A stretch of 64,000 nt of DNA, from assembly GCA_963971285.1 (NCBI GenBank), contig OZ020246.1, positions 10,771,217 to 10,835,216 of the forward strand. The letters run 5' to 3'. Every line of letters starts with the position of its first letter. Within the stretch, counting starts at the first letter, position 1. The position numbers were made by a program, and so were the translations under genes. This document shows, piece after piece, positions 43,301 to 53,166 of the stretch. Origin of the DNA: Astropecten irregularis. Taxonomy: Eukaryota; Echinodermata; Asteroidea; Paxillosida; Astropectinidae. Below the pieces are notes generated by a model that had not been told where the DNA came from, did no database searches, and saw nothing but the letters and a program-made list of their open reading frames with translations.

Positions 43301-43336
43301 TGGAGTGGAACTTGCTTTGATACTGCCAAATCGTGA
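40317..43336 (+). CDS. Putative small protein, spliced, unrecognised
   Basis: Four blocks are bounded by plausible splice sites: one ending 40349 (ATG at 40317, ends AAG|GTAATT), 41316-41398, 42161-42242 and 43118-43336. Joined in order, the first ATG soon meets stops, so blocks 1-2 are probably 5'UTR. An ATG at 42186 opens a frame through the 42242/43118 junction to TGA at 43334-43336: 91 residues, starting MRVTGNCMSV and ending YGFPDPDWSGTCFDTAKS. The last acceptor has a good pyrimidine tract. The C-terminal 69 residues from MEDSAISKSHAPYPFFYHG are rich in aromatic residues and have no membrane segment. I recognise no family. It could be the end of a longer gene. Confidence 0.35.
40777..40904. 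mobile_element. Short MITE, GCATTCGTTTAGCT family, copy 2
   Basis: GGGTGTGTTTGTTTAGCT at the left and GCTAAACGAACGCAC at the right. Central GGAATGGTCGTG and TTGACTGGTGTCGAC are shared with 1024-1152. Confidence 0.8.
41019..41253. mobile_element. Harbinger-like MITE, TTGCTAAGCA subfamily, copy 2
   Basis: A 235-bp element, GGGCCAATTTCATAGAGCTG to ATATGAAGCCC, flanked on each side by CAG (41016-41018, 41254-41256). It shares most of its length with 27085-27325, and so dates both as one family. Confidence 0.9.
41415..41735 (+). mobile_element. MITE, AAAGGTAGTATCATACTTTG family
   Basis: From ATAGGTAGTATCATGCTTTG to AAAGTATGATATTACCTTTAA, with the same internal landmarks as the copy at 33.5 kb and a short deletion in the central palindrome. 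Confidence 0.85.
41761..42055. mobile_element. MITE, CAGGCCTTTTCACAC family, copy 2
   Basis: A 295-bp element with 15-bp terminal inverted repeats CAGGCCTTTTCACAC. A second CCTTTTCACACTTG lies inside the left end. No target duplication is evident. Confidence 0.82.
42420..42616 (+). mobile_element. MITE half-copy, AAAGGTAGTATC family
   Basis: It begins at the central palindrome (CAGCGACCAAAAATC... GATCTTTTAAAAGATC) and ends GTATGATACTACCTTTAA. Just upstream, 42363-42380 is a lone copy of the AATGGGAGACTTTTGG end of the THAP element. Confidence 0.8.
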
Positions 43337-43374
43337 AGATATATCCTGTCTTAAGTTTAAGTTTCGTCTTAGGT

Positions 43375-43925
43375 TTCCTGACTGGACACCACTGTGGAGT
43401 CATATTGAGACCAGAGAGGACTTACCTCTGTGGGCTGTGTAGACCCAGCCATCCCATCAACCAGTTACTGCTGTCGCTGACCAAGTACCAGCTCCGTCAC
43501 AAATTCCTTTACTGGACACCACTGTGCAGGCATGTTGAGACCAGAGATGGCGGCTTACCTCTGTGGGCTGTGTAGACCCAGCCCTCCCATCAACCCCGGT
43601 TACCCCTGTCTCTGACTAGCTACCAGCACCGTTGCAAGTTTCCTGACTGGACACCACTGTGGAGTTATATTGAGACCAGGGGTCGATTTCACCAATCTCT
43701 TTTAACTTATTATCAATCGTAGGACTTTTGATGCATTGCATCCATACGTGGGATAGGCCCCCTACGATGAATTATCCTTCATAACTCATTACGATCGATC
43801 GTAGGGCTTCGTGAAATCGACCCCAGAGATGACAACTTACCTCTGTGGGCTGTGTAGACCCAGCCCTCCCATCAACCCTGGTTACCCCTGTCGCTGACTA
43901 GCTACCAGCTCTATCACACGTTCCT
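43375..43925 (+). repeat. Tandem array, about 130-bp unit, with a MITE inside
   Basis: ACTGGACACCACTGTG starts at about 43381, 43511 and 43645. Each unit continues with TTGAGACCAGAGA and ACCTCTGTGGGCTGTGTAGA. The third unit is split by the MITE at 43680-43823. It lies directly after the stop codon of the putative small protein, so it may be transcribed as 3'UTR. Confidence 0.85.
43680..43823. mobile_element. Harbinger-like MITE, GGGTCGATTTC subfamily, copy 2
   Basis: A 144-bp element, GGGTCGATTTCACCAATCTC to CGTGAAATCGACCC, inserted in a tandem-repeat unit. Neighbouring units read GAGACCAGAGATG; here CAG occurs on both sides (43677-43679 and 43824-43826). This is a direct view of the empty and the filled site. 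Confidence 0.93.
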
Positions 43926-44301
43926 TGACTGGACTTTGTTGTGGATGCAAAGTCTCATCTCTTTCCTTCTCCTGTGGAACTTGAATGCCGGCATTCTTTC
44001 TGGTCAGTGAAAAAACCAACGGACTTTGATCAAATGCCAAGTCCAAGAACTTGATCACAGCTGCTGCAGCTCAGGATCAATGACCGATCGTCGCCAAGAT
44101 GGATTTAGTTGCCCGAATTGGTAAATATTAACAAATACATGTACAGCTTGAGTGACGAAAGTCAGTTCAGATCTTTTGCCATTTATTGTTCAAATTATTA
44201 TTCTGCTGCTCATCATTTCTTAGATTGCATTTGTGATTTGTTGTTGTTGTTCTTTTTCTTGCATATTGTAATTGCCAATTTGAATATGTGTAATGTTAAG
44301 C

Positions 44302-45061
44302 CAATGTGAGACTTTTGGAGAGGACTGTTATTTTTAATAGAGGGCAGCAAACTCAGGGATGAGATTTCTCAGATTTGTATCTGATTTCAGATTTTTTTGT
44401 TTTGGATTTTGGATATTTTTTCCTCACAGGCTGTGTGCAAAGGTATAGGAGATTTTCTGAGATTTTGTCAGATTTTGTATTCCCCTGTCAGTTGTTTTCA
44501 AATATTCATCATTGGTCAATCTCATCCCTGCGAACTACTGAAAACTTTTGTACACACTTAAGTACGGCGATTGTCCAAAAACTCTCCAAAAGGCACTGAA
44601 AAATACTTTTAACATTAAAATCAGGCCATTTACAATAAATGTTTTTATTCACATTGCCGACCACCCCGATTTTAATGCCCTAAAACACAAAGTGAGGTGA
44701 AATTCTTATGTTTGGCGAGGAATAATGTGGTAGGCTCGCTTAACCAAAGTAAAATCTCTGTGCACAAAACACAATGATGTTTGCCGTGGGCCACGATGAT
44801 CGTTTGTATCTCGCTCTTTTGATGGCTAATCTCCACAGATTCGGCTTTTGTTTATTCATGTCCTCATGTCCTCCCCTGCCACCACAACCGGACACTGCAC
44901 AGTATGTATCAAGCATTTCCATGCGATATTTTATGCCGGTTGTGCTTACGACGAATATTCGTGCACAAAAGCAATGACAACAAAATCGGCACACTTTTTC
45001 CCCAATCTGGTAAAGTGCGCCCTCTTGAGATTAACAATGGTTAGCCAAAAGTCTCCCATTG
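44302..45061 (-). mobile_element. Decayed THAP-domain DNA transposon, copy 2
   Basis: The ends CAATGTGAGACTTTTGG and CCAAAAGTCTCCCATTG match copy 1 in reverse. On the minus strand (within 44994-44740) it reads YCAVSGCGGRGGHEDMNKQK, then PNLWRLAIKRARYKRSSWPT and FCAQRF. There is no stop where copy 1 has one, so the open frame spans most of a THAP finger, from C-x4-C to the last Cys; the expected final His is Arg here. A 177-bp insertion lies at 44354-44530. Confidence 0.75.
44354..44530. mobile_element. Small MITE nested in the THAP element
   Basis: The ends CAGGGATGAGATT and AATCTCATCCCTG are 13-bp inverted repeats. The interior has several CAGATTTTGT/TCAGATTT words. The other THAP-element copy (near 16340) lacks it. 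The flanks GCAAACT and CGAACT suggest an imperfect target duplication. The CAGGG ends would suit a hAT-type element. Confidence 0.75.
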
Positions 45062-46231
45062 CACATGCGGTTGAAGAAATTGTTAATCATGTATTTGGTA
45101 TGATGTATGATGTGGAATGTTTGAAGTTGTACAATTTACATCGGAGTTTAATAGCATAAAGATGACAATGGCAGAAACTTCCAGTTGAGACATTTTTGAT
45201 GCAAATCGCTAATTACCCGGTACATTTTGGGAAGTATTGCTTGAATTTCCATGTTGACATTTTTGCATGGTTTTTGTCACTCAGACGGTTGAGTGAGTGC
45301 TAAATTTTACTAGCGTGTTGTTTCATGTACATGTTTGGATCGGGACAAAGTGTGATTGCTGTTCTGTGCCCTAAAATAATTTTTCATTTCAGAATATGTC
45401 AGTTCCATTCCCCCGATACAAGATTCTGATTTTAACAAAACAAGAGCTGCTTAATACCACATTATTACCACAGTCTCCACAGAGGGACTGGATCATAAAC
45501 CATGCATTGCTACACAAACCACACTGGTGTATTGTGTTATGCAGGATACCACACTTACCACAGGAAGAACCATGTTTTGGTAAATTTCTGTATGCATGTG
45601 GGTTTATTAGGATTAGTGTGAATGAGGAATGTTACTCTTAATCAGGTGATCTGTTTCCTAAATGAGGAAATGTCACTTTCCCTTTTTTCAGAGCCACTTT
45701 GTAAAAATCTTCTTTCAGTCCTTGACCTTTGATAAGCAAATACTGAAGAGTCGTAGAGATATGTAGATGGTGCAATGATTATTGTTTCATTGTCGCTATC
45801 ATTCTTTCTTACTCACATCTGAGTATTTACGGACCCTCCAGTCATTGTCCTCTAAGCACCCCTGATATGTGCTTTGGTCTGAGAGCTGTCTAGATACAGA
45901 GACAGTACTGTCAATCTTCAAGTCTAGAGGCCTTCCTCTGTTTCTTTGGCCGTTTCTTTCCCGAGTGTAACAAATTTCTGAAGATGTACTCCTTTCTGGG
46001 TGGCATCATGCAATTACTGTAGCATGTGTTCAATCGCCAAGTGGAACAGTGCATCTGTCTTTGTTGCCTGTCCAAATCAACACACTGAGTGGGCATTCGG
46101 GCTGTCTGGAAGGCAGAGAATCTTTCAGTGCTATAGTCGAGGCCTTTCCTCCCAAATTCAAGTCCGGGTCCGGGTCCTTACTGCGCAGTCATTAGCTGTT
46201 TCGCATGCAGCGGAACAGCTTTTGTTTTTCT

Positions 46232-46268
<37 letters not shown>

Positions 46269-47849
46269 CTCCACTTTTTTCCCATAGACATAACACAGGG
46301 GTTTTCTAAGAGCCACTTCTACCATTATGCCAATTCCAATCAACTTCATACTTGGCACATAGTTAGACCAGCACCCCGAATAGTGTCCCGCGTATGTACG
46401 TCATCGTGACGTCATCACGTGCACAGTTACGTAATCATAAAAGTGCAAATTTTAGGGCTCTTTATCTCCGGAATGGCAAGTCCGATGCAACTCAAACTTG
46501 GTATGTTAGTATATGGGGACGTGTTATAGACAAAAATTGCAGTCACGTGTTGATGACGTCATCGTGCGATTTTATACGAATTATTCAATTTTTGGACCTT
46601 TTCTTTATATCTCATGAACGACAAATCGTATTTTCGAAATTCTTTCGGTAAAATGTTTGTTAGGCTATAGGCACGTGCCATAAAATACCAAAAAGTGGTG
46701 ACGTCATGATGACGTCATCAAAAAGCCGATTTTCTGATTCACATATAAGGGAATATCCGATGGGGATGAAACTTGGTGGATATGTAGGGAATGGTACTAG
46801 TATCCTCAATCTGAAGTGACGTCACGATGACGTCATCGGCTGATTTTTTATTGATTTTTGAATATTAAATTTTGCCATTTTTCCCCAGAAACACATATAA
46901 GCGAATATCCGATCGTGATGAAACTTGGTGGGTAGGTAGGAAATGCTATTTCTATTCCAAATGTGAAGTAACGTCACGATGACGTCATCGACTGATTTTT
47001 TATTGATTTTTTGAATAATTAATTTTGCCATTTAGAGTCAAACATAACACAAAACACGGTCTTTGGAACTTTTTGGACCGCTGATATGGCTATCTATAGT
47101 AGTGCGCCAATTGTGTACACGTGAACGGAGCACGACATAGCTAGAAAATCAATCATTTTGTTTTTTCCACCGCCCATATGCACAACCATACATACTACGC
47201 GCGCTGGTCTATAATAGACTCGGCTATTCTGTGTTTCTCATGGGCATGTGTACTGTATGTACACCAATTTGTATACAGTGTACGAGTATTGATGGACGAG
47301 TGACGACGCTCCTGATACATGTAGTTGTTTACGACAATTTAAACACCGCTATTTCTCTGTACTGGGCCAATTGCGTTCATGTTTGTTTTTCATATTATTT
47401 ATAAAAACATACGCGAAACAGCTCAGTGTTTGTCAACAAACACATCTAGTTTTGAATTTGAGTGCGTGTCTGTAGAACAAGAACACTTTGACTGGAATGC
47501 CTTTCGAAAAATGTACTCTTAGTCTACATGCAACGCGCAAGTATGCGCGAATGGTAACGGAAGCGCGTCTTAATGACATTTGCAATCATTGCGTGACTGA
47601 AGTGCAGAGCGTATGCGTGCACAGCCTTAAATGAAACGCGCATTTACAGAAGGTGCGTCAGATTTCGGGCGCATTTGGCTTCGATAACGCACCTGTATAG
47701 AACACAGCGCAGATATGCAAATGAACGTACAAAAACGTACACAATTTTGTGTTTTCCATAGGTTTGTGCACAAACATGGATGCGCCCAGCAGGCATCACT
47801 TTTTACACGGAGCTGGGGCTCTAGTAATTTTAATATAGCTCTATGGAGT
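45062..47849. other. Gene-poor interval with poly-T and TGACGTCA-rich repeat
   Basis: 45062-46215 is plain AT-rich DNA with no gene I can support. A T-homopolymer tract lies at about 46229-46270. From 46390 to 47040 is a degenerate repeat (separate entry). 47060-47825 contains no recognised feature; it has several CGCGC words, and the end (GAGCTGGGGCTCTAGTA) looks like a repeat boundary. Confidence 0.55.
46390..47040 (+). repeat. Degenerate tandem repeat rich in TGACGTCA
   Basis: Two clear units of about 150 bp: CACATATAAGGGAATATCCG at about 46740 and CACATATAAGCGAATATCCG at about 46893, each running through GAAACTTGGTGG and GACGTCATCG to TTTTTTATTGATTTTT. Older units lie to the left. The palindrome TGACGTCA or GATGACGTCATC occurs at least six times. 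Confidence 0.8.
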
Positions 47850-48690
47850 CAAGCCATAGGCTTGTGTCCTTAGGCATGATGCTTTGTTACATATTGCCAG
47901 TTCTCATGTTAGACCTCCAAATTTCATACTACATCATGCATGGCCCACTGGTCTGGTGTGTTGTGACACACAAGATCTTGTGGTCAATCTACAGATTGTG
48001 GATCTGAGTCCAGCCATAGGCTTGTGTCCTTAGGCAAGATGCTTTGTTACATATTGCCAGTTCTCATGTTGGACCTCCAAATGTCATATGGCCCACTGGT
48101 CTGGTGTGATGTACGCAAGATCTTGTGGTCAATCTACAGATTGTACTGGATCTGAGTCCAGCCATAGGCTTGTGTCCTTAGGCAAGATGCTTTGTCACAT
48201 GTATATTGCCAGTTCTCATGTCGGACCTCCAAATGTCATACTACATCATGCATGGCCCACTGGTCTGGTGTGGTATGAAAAACAAGATCTTGTGGTCAAT
48301 CTACAGATTGTGCGTCCGAGTCAAGCCATAGGCTTGTGTCCTTAGGCAAGATGCTTTGTCACATGTATATTGCCAGTTCTCATGTCGGACCTCCAAATGT
48401 CATACTACATCATGCATGGCCCACTGGTCTGGTGTGTTGTGACACACAAGATCTTGTGGTCAATCTACAGATTGTGCGTCCGAGTCAAGCCATAGGCTTG
48501 TGTCCTTAGGCAAGATGCTTTGTCACATGTATATTGCCAGTTCTCATGTCGGACCTCCAAATGTCATACTACATCATGCATGGCCCACTGGTCTGGTGTG
48601 TTGTGACACACAAGATCTTGTGGTCAATCTACAGATTGTGCGTCCGAGTCAAGCCATAGGCTTGTGTCCTTAGGCAAGATGCTTTGTCAC
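47850..48690 (+). repeat. Tandem array made from part of the tRNA-Leu SINE
   Basis: The word AGCCATAGGCTTGTGTCC recurs at about 47852, 48010, 48160, 48324, 48488 and 48652 (steps 150-164). Each unit contains CAAGATCTTGTGGTCAATCT, TCTACAGATTGTG and AGGCAAGATGCTTTGTCACA, which correspond to the head and early body of the family B SINE at 18986-19362. The last unit continues into the rest of that SINE (GGGTACCTGTGAGGGTAGAG) to about 48840, so the array grew within one SINE insertion. Confidence 0.9.
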
Positions 48691-49094
48691 ATATTGCCAG
48701 TCCACTTCACCAGCCAGGAGTACAATGTAAATGGGTACCTGTGAGGGTAGAGAGATGGCTTTGTATACTCCCCACGGAGTAGAGAAGGTTTCAGGAGTGT
48801 TACATGTAGATGTGGCCCAATGGCCAGAGATAATATAATAATACACACCTTTGAATGGCGTGCCAGATATAACTGGTGCCATGTAATTGATGTGTTATTA
48901 TTTGCATGAAAGGCACTTCCCCTGTCACCCTTATCCAAGATGCTGCTTATCAATGTGTCTTGGCAAGCTGCTTGTACTTGTAGACTGCATATTGCAGTAC
49001 TTACATGTATCCATTCTTGTTCACCTTGCATGGATTAGAACAGCTTTGAACCAAGTCATCTCCCATCTTTGAGGGCATATATACATGTAGGTGA

Positions 49095-49400
49095 CAAGTG
49101 CATTAGGCACTCGCCTCTCACCAATGTGGCCCGGGTTCGATCCCGGCTTGGGTCATTTTTGAGTAGAGTGGTGCGTTGGTTCTCTCCTATGCTACAATGG
49201 TTTTTCTCTGAGTTTTCCTCCCTCCACAAAAATCAAACACTTCCGATCTCAGGCTGTACTCCGTGATATGGGTTGATGTGGCTGGCTGCCTAAGGGCGCC
49301 CATGAAAGCCTGCTACTCGATCACGTGTTGCACCATCCTTCATAATTCAGCACTCCAGCTGCCAATAAGGAAGATTAGCCTCCAAAATTATCATTATTTA
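49095..49400 (+). mobile_element. tRNA-derived SINE, family C, copy 1
   Basis: Head with TTAGGCACTCGCCTCTCACC and the B box GGGTTCGATCCCGG; body GTGGTGCGTTGGTTCTCTCC ... GGGTTGATGTGGCTGGC; end AGGAAGATTAGCCTCC plus AT repeats. Copies: 51780-52105 and a 5'-truncated one at 52980-53155. Confidence 0.85.
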
Positions 49401-50647
49401 TAATTATTATCTTTCAAAAATGAAGAAAAAATCTGAAAGACTTCTGGTTCTGTCACTTCTGATCTGAGTTTCCTGTCCGCCTGCAATAGTTCACGCCATT
49501 TGGGCCAGGCTTGTTGACTATTACTTCCAGGGAAGTTTGAGAGTACTTCTCTAACACCTTCAGCCCACGATTAATTTTGCTGTTACCCTGTGAGGGTAAG
49601 CAAGCACAGAGGCTGCATAAGCGCATCATATTTACTCCTGTCCTGTTCTTTGCATCATCAGCTTGACTGAGATGGCATCATACCTGATTCTTTCTCTTTT
49701 TCTTCATTGTCAGCGCAGTTTTAATGAAAGTCCTGCTTCAAAATGTCCCTTGTATGGTGCTGCAGTAAATTCTGTCAATTTGATCCGCCTTCCCATCCTC
49801 TTTATTCTAAGCGTCATGCTCCTAGCTGCCGGTTCTCCCTTGGCTAGTCTTCCATACTGCATCTGATAACCATAGCAACCATGGTTGCCATGGTTTGGGC
49901 AAGTTTGACAATCTCAACTGTCATAGAGATTGTTTCATTTCTTGCAAAATTCATTGGATGCCTCCTCTCCTGTCTGTTTGAGGATTTTCCGAAAACGTTT
50001 TTTCAATTCTGGTCATTCCTCGGATATTCATCGTATCGACTGTCTTGCTCAATTGATTATAACCCTATCTATTAACTTAAGGGATATTCTCAATGAAAAT
50101 GCCAGTGTGGATTTTGTTGCACTATGGAAAGCAATACAGTAAATTAATCAAATTAATACTAATAAGCTTCAGAGAACAAATGAAATGAAATTGATAATTA
50201 TGATTTGATAATCACCAGAGATACACAGAGGTTGGTATCATTACTGAAAGATACGCTGTAGATTGAGTGTGCACTTTCTGTATTATAATTGAGAGAGTTT
50301 ATAAGGGGCTACACATGATTGGTTTAAGGTCACAGAACAGCACCCACACTTTGTCTGATTCAACAATGTTTCAGCTCAGTCCATCAAATCAAGTTTAAAG
50401 ACATTTTAGAGAATACAATTCTTATCTGGGAGTTTTTCAATTGGATTTCTGCCATTGTAATCATTTTAAATGTGTAAATTGTTAGGAGTTATTCCATGAA
50501 TATTCTTCGTGTTTGCTTAATATCTTACAAATGTTGTACAGGTTTGATCACACTGACTGCCGATCCAATCTTAATTTCAGATAATATTCACACTTAATTG
50601 GTGTGTCTGTGCTGAAGTATGTACACGTACATTTTTAAATGCTTACA

Positions 50648-51008
50648 GGTAGTACATATGTATCATACTTTGGTTTGGGCGAAAGAAATACAGATTCATG
50701 GGCAAAAATATAACAGTTTTCTGTGAAAATTGTAGTCTCATACGGGACTTTTTGAGGAAACAGTGAACAACGGCCACAGTATTTCTAAAGTCTTCTCTCT
50801 TTTAGTTTTTTCTTTAAAAGATGAAAATTAATTTTGTTCACTGGTTTTACTCTTTTCTGGATAAATACATCATTTCAGGCAGATAAGCTTTAACGGTATG
50901 TTTCTACCATCACCGTCTTTAAACGCTGCAAGTTATAGGTAAATCTGTGAAGAAATAAGTAAATCTGTTTCGGTATGCTACCAAAAGTATGATAGTAGTA
51001 CCTTTGAC
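50648..51008 (-). mobile_element. MITE, AAAGGTAGTATC family
   Basis: CAGGTAGTACATATGTATCA at the left and GTATGATAGTAGTACCTTTG at the right; the interior includes GCCCATGAATCTG complement words and GTATGTTTCTACCATCACC. Both ends carry small internal duplications (a GTA added). Confidence 0.8.
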
Positions 51009-51512
51009 ACCCTTAGCAGACAAATTTGTTGCAATGATCTGTGATGCCAGTGTATTCGATTTATAACACAAAAACCGTTCAATTATAATTGCTATAGTTG
51101 CAGTTCAGTCTTCAGTACTACTTGAAATCTTACTCGGGAAGTCAGTGTGTAAAAGGAACCAGTTTTCTTACGTAGCCTTTGACCCGTACAGTTTTGAAAA
51201 GTTGTTGGTGATATTTTTGTCTAGATTTCTAGTGTTGTGTAATTATGGTTCAAGACAATCCTGTTGATTTATCCCATGATCCATACTGATCACCACTAGA
51301 GGGCTCACTCTTTCATTTACGTCCAGGGCTTTCTGTTAACTCTACACGACACTTTGCCACTTTTCTAGTCAATTTATAAAATGACTAAGAAGAGTTTACG
51401 GGCTATTTTTAGAACCACTCCATAAATAAGAGAGATCAAAATGTGTCACATATGGTGTTATCGCAAAACCTATTACTTAATGACTATGATAATAAGATAA
51501 TTGACTATTGTA

Positions 51513-51612
51513 GGGCTGCATGGCTCAGTTGGTAGAGCGCCTGTACGGTATTCAGGAGGTCGCTGGTTCGAATCCCGCTCCTGTCAATTTTTCTCTGTTT
51601 ACTTTTCAATGA
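51513..51612 (+). mobile_element. tRNA-derived SINE head, family D, best preserved
   Basis: GCATGGCTCAGTTGGTAGAG (A box) and GGTTCGAATCCCGCTCCTGT (B box) are spaced as in a tRNA and followed by the family's CAATTTTTCTCTGTTTACTT. A tRNA scan might call it, but no acceptor-stem pairing is seen and the 3' extension matches the other family copies. Confidence 0.8.
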
Positions 51613-51779
51613 CTTAATGACTATGAATAGATTCTGGAGATTTTTCTCCAGCCTGTACTTCAACCATAATTTTTTCAATTTTTTGAAAGTGCATGTGCAT
51701 TGATATTTCATGTAGAAAGCTCCATGCCAATTTAGCATATACTTTAGTACTCTTTCCCTGTTAATCACAAAGAGTGGCA

Positions 51780-52105
51780 TATGTAGTGAGGCCCTTGTCC
51801 CCCAGCAATGTGGCCAGGGTTCGAACTCCTCTTGGGTCACATGTGAGTAGAATTTGTGTGTTGGTTCTCTCCTGTGCCACGGTGGTTTTTCTCCGGTTCT
51901 CTGGTTTTCCTCCCATTCCCTCCACAAAAATCAAATACTTCATATCTTAGGCTATGCATTGTGGTCATACATGGGTTGATGTGGCTGGCAGCCAAGGGCG
52001 CTAATGAATGCAGGCAACTCGATCACGTTGTAGCCGCATCCTTCGCAATTCAGCAACTCAGCTGCGCACTGCAAGTAAGGATGATTAGCCTCCCAAATTA
52101 TCAGT
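51780..52105 (+). mobile_element. tRNA-derived SINE, family C, copy 2
   Basis: CAATGTGGCCAGGGTTCGAA head, TTGGTTCTCTCCTGTGCCAC body and GGATGATTAGCCTCCCAAAT end match copy 1. It is followed by the half-MITE at 52199-52360. Confidence 0.85.
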
Positions 52106-52198
52106 TTATGTGCAGATGGTGTTGACCTGTATTACATGTAAAACCACATGTCAATATTCATTGCCGTCCCTTACTGCCATAGGTTACTGCCATAGGTT

Positions 52199-52360
52199 TA
52201 AAAGATCAAAAAGATTTTCGGTCGTTGTTTTACAAATTTCTGGATAAATACACCATTTCAGGCGGAAAAATGTTAACGGTATGTTTCTACTACCACCATC
52301 TTCATACCCTGTAAGTTTCTGTTTTGATATGCTACCAAAGTATGATACTACCTTTAAGTG
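52199..52360 (-). mobile_element. MITE half-copy, AAAGGTAGTATC family
   Basis: From TTAAAAGATCAAAAAGATTT to TATGATACTACCTTTAA; the left half is absent, with the break again at the central palindrome. Confidence 0.8.
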
Positions 52361-52979
52361 ATGATCAACAAAGACCATGGCATAAACCAACAACATGAAC
52401 CTATAGTGAAATGTAGAGGAATATGAATGCTCAAACATCAATTTTGGGTATGATGACAAATGTGGGAGTCTACACATTAATGAACCTGTTTTGTGTTGAA
52501 TTGTTGGGTTTAATGTATTTTAATATGAAATATTTTCCGGTTGTATCATACCATGGAGTTACATTGTATCTATGCAAATTACTGGAATGTTAACTGCTCA
52601 TTGTGTGCATTGAAGCCTGCTCGGTACATTTGTCCATATTTGAACTCAAATTTGCTATGGTTTTATATCTTGATTTGCATACCTGCATTTGCATTCCTTT
52701 ATACGTTCATTATTGAAGCTAATTAGCCCAAATTGAAACATACATGTGTTTCATTGATCTGCAGGAAGAACACTAATTAATTCGTGCACATTTTTGGATA
52801 TTTGCTGAACTTGATTTGGCCTGAAACCGCTTATGCACATCTTTAAGACAACACATCTTGGTAGTACATGCGTACATATTTACATGTAGCATTATTCATG
52901 ATCTATTCGGCATAATTTCAATACATGTACCGGTATGTTGTATTTCACGCACATACATGCTATGGTTTTATATCAAACA

Positions 52980-53155
52980 CTCAATCAAACACTTTCGATC
53001 TCAGGCTGTACTCCGTGATCATATATGGGTTGATGTGGCTGGCAGCCAAGAGCGCCCATGAAAGCCTGCTACTCGATCACGTTGAAGTCGCATCCTTCGC
53101 AATTCAGCACCCCAGCTGCCAGTAAGGATGATTAGCCTCCCAAATTATTATTATT
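52980..53155 (+). mobile_element. tRNA-derived SINE, family C, 5'-truncated
   Basis: It starts inside the body (AATCAAACACTTTCGATCTC) and runs to GGATGATTAGCCTCCCAAAT and a short ATT tail. The 5' truncation is as expected from incomplete reverse transcription. Confidence 0.8.
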
Positions 53156-53166
53156 ATACATGTAAG

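Larger units (their letters stand above)
49401..51780. other. Interval without a supported gene
   Basis: AT-rich DNA. It contains a MITE of the AAAGGTAGTATC family at 50648-51008 and a family D SINE head at 51513-51612. Short open frames (for example 49663-49866 with a hydrophobic run) have neither splice context nor a recognised domain. Confidence 0.5.

Noticed and set aside
44740..44994. Host THAP-domain gene
   Set aside because: Lies between transposon ends shared with another copy, lacks the last zinc ligand and has no further exons.
47850..48690. CRISPR-like array of regular repeats
   Set aside because: Repeats cover the entire unit without unique spacers and derive from a SINE; the genome is eukaryotic.
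51513..51590. Functional tRNA gene
   Set aside because: A and B boxes are good, but the acceptor stem does not pair and the 3' extension is shared with other family D SINE copies.
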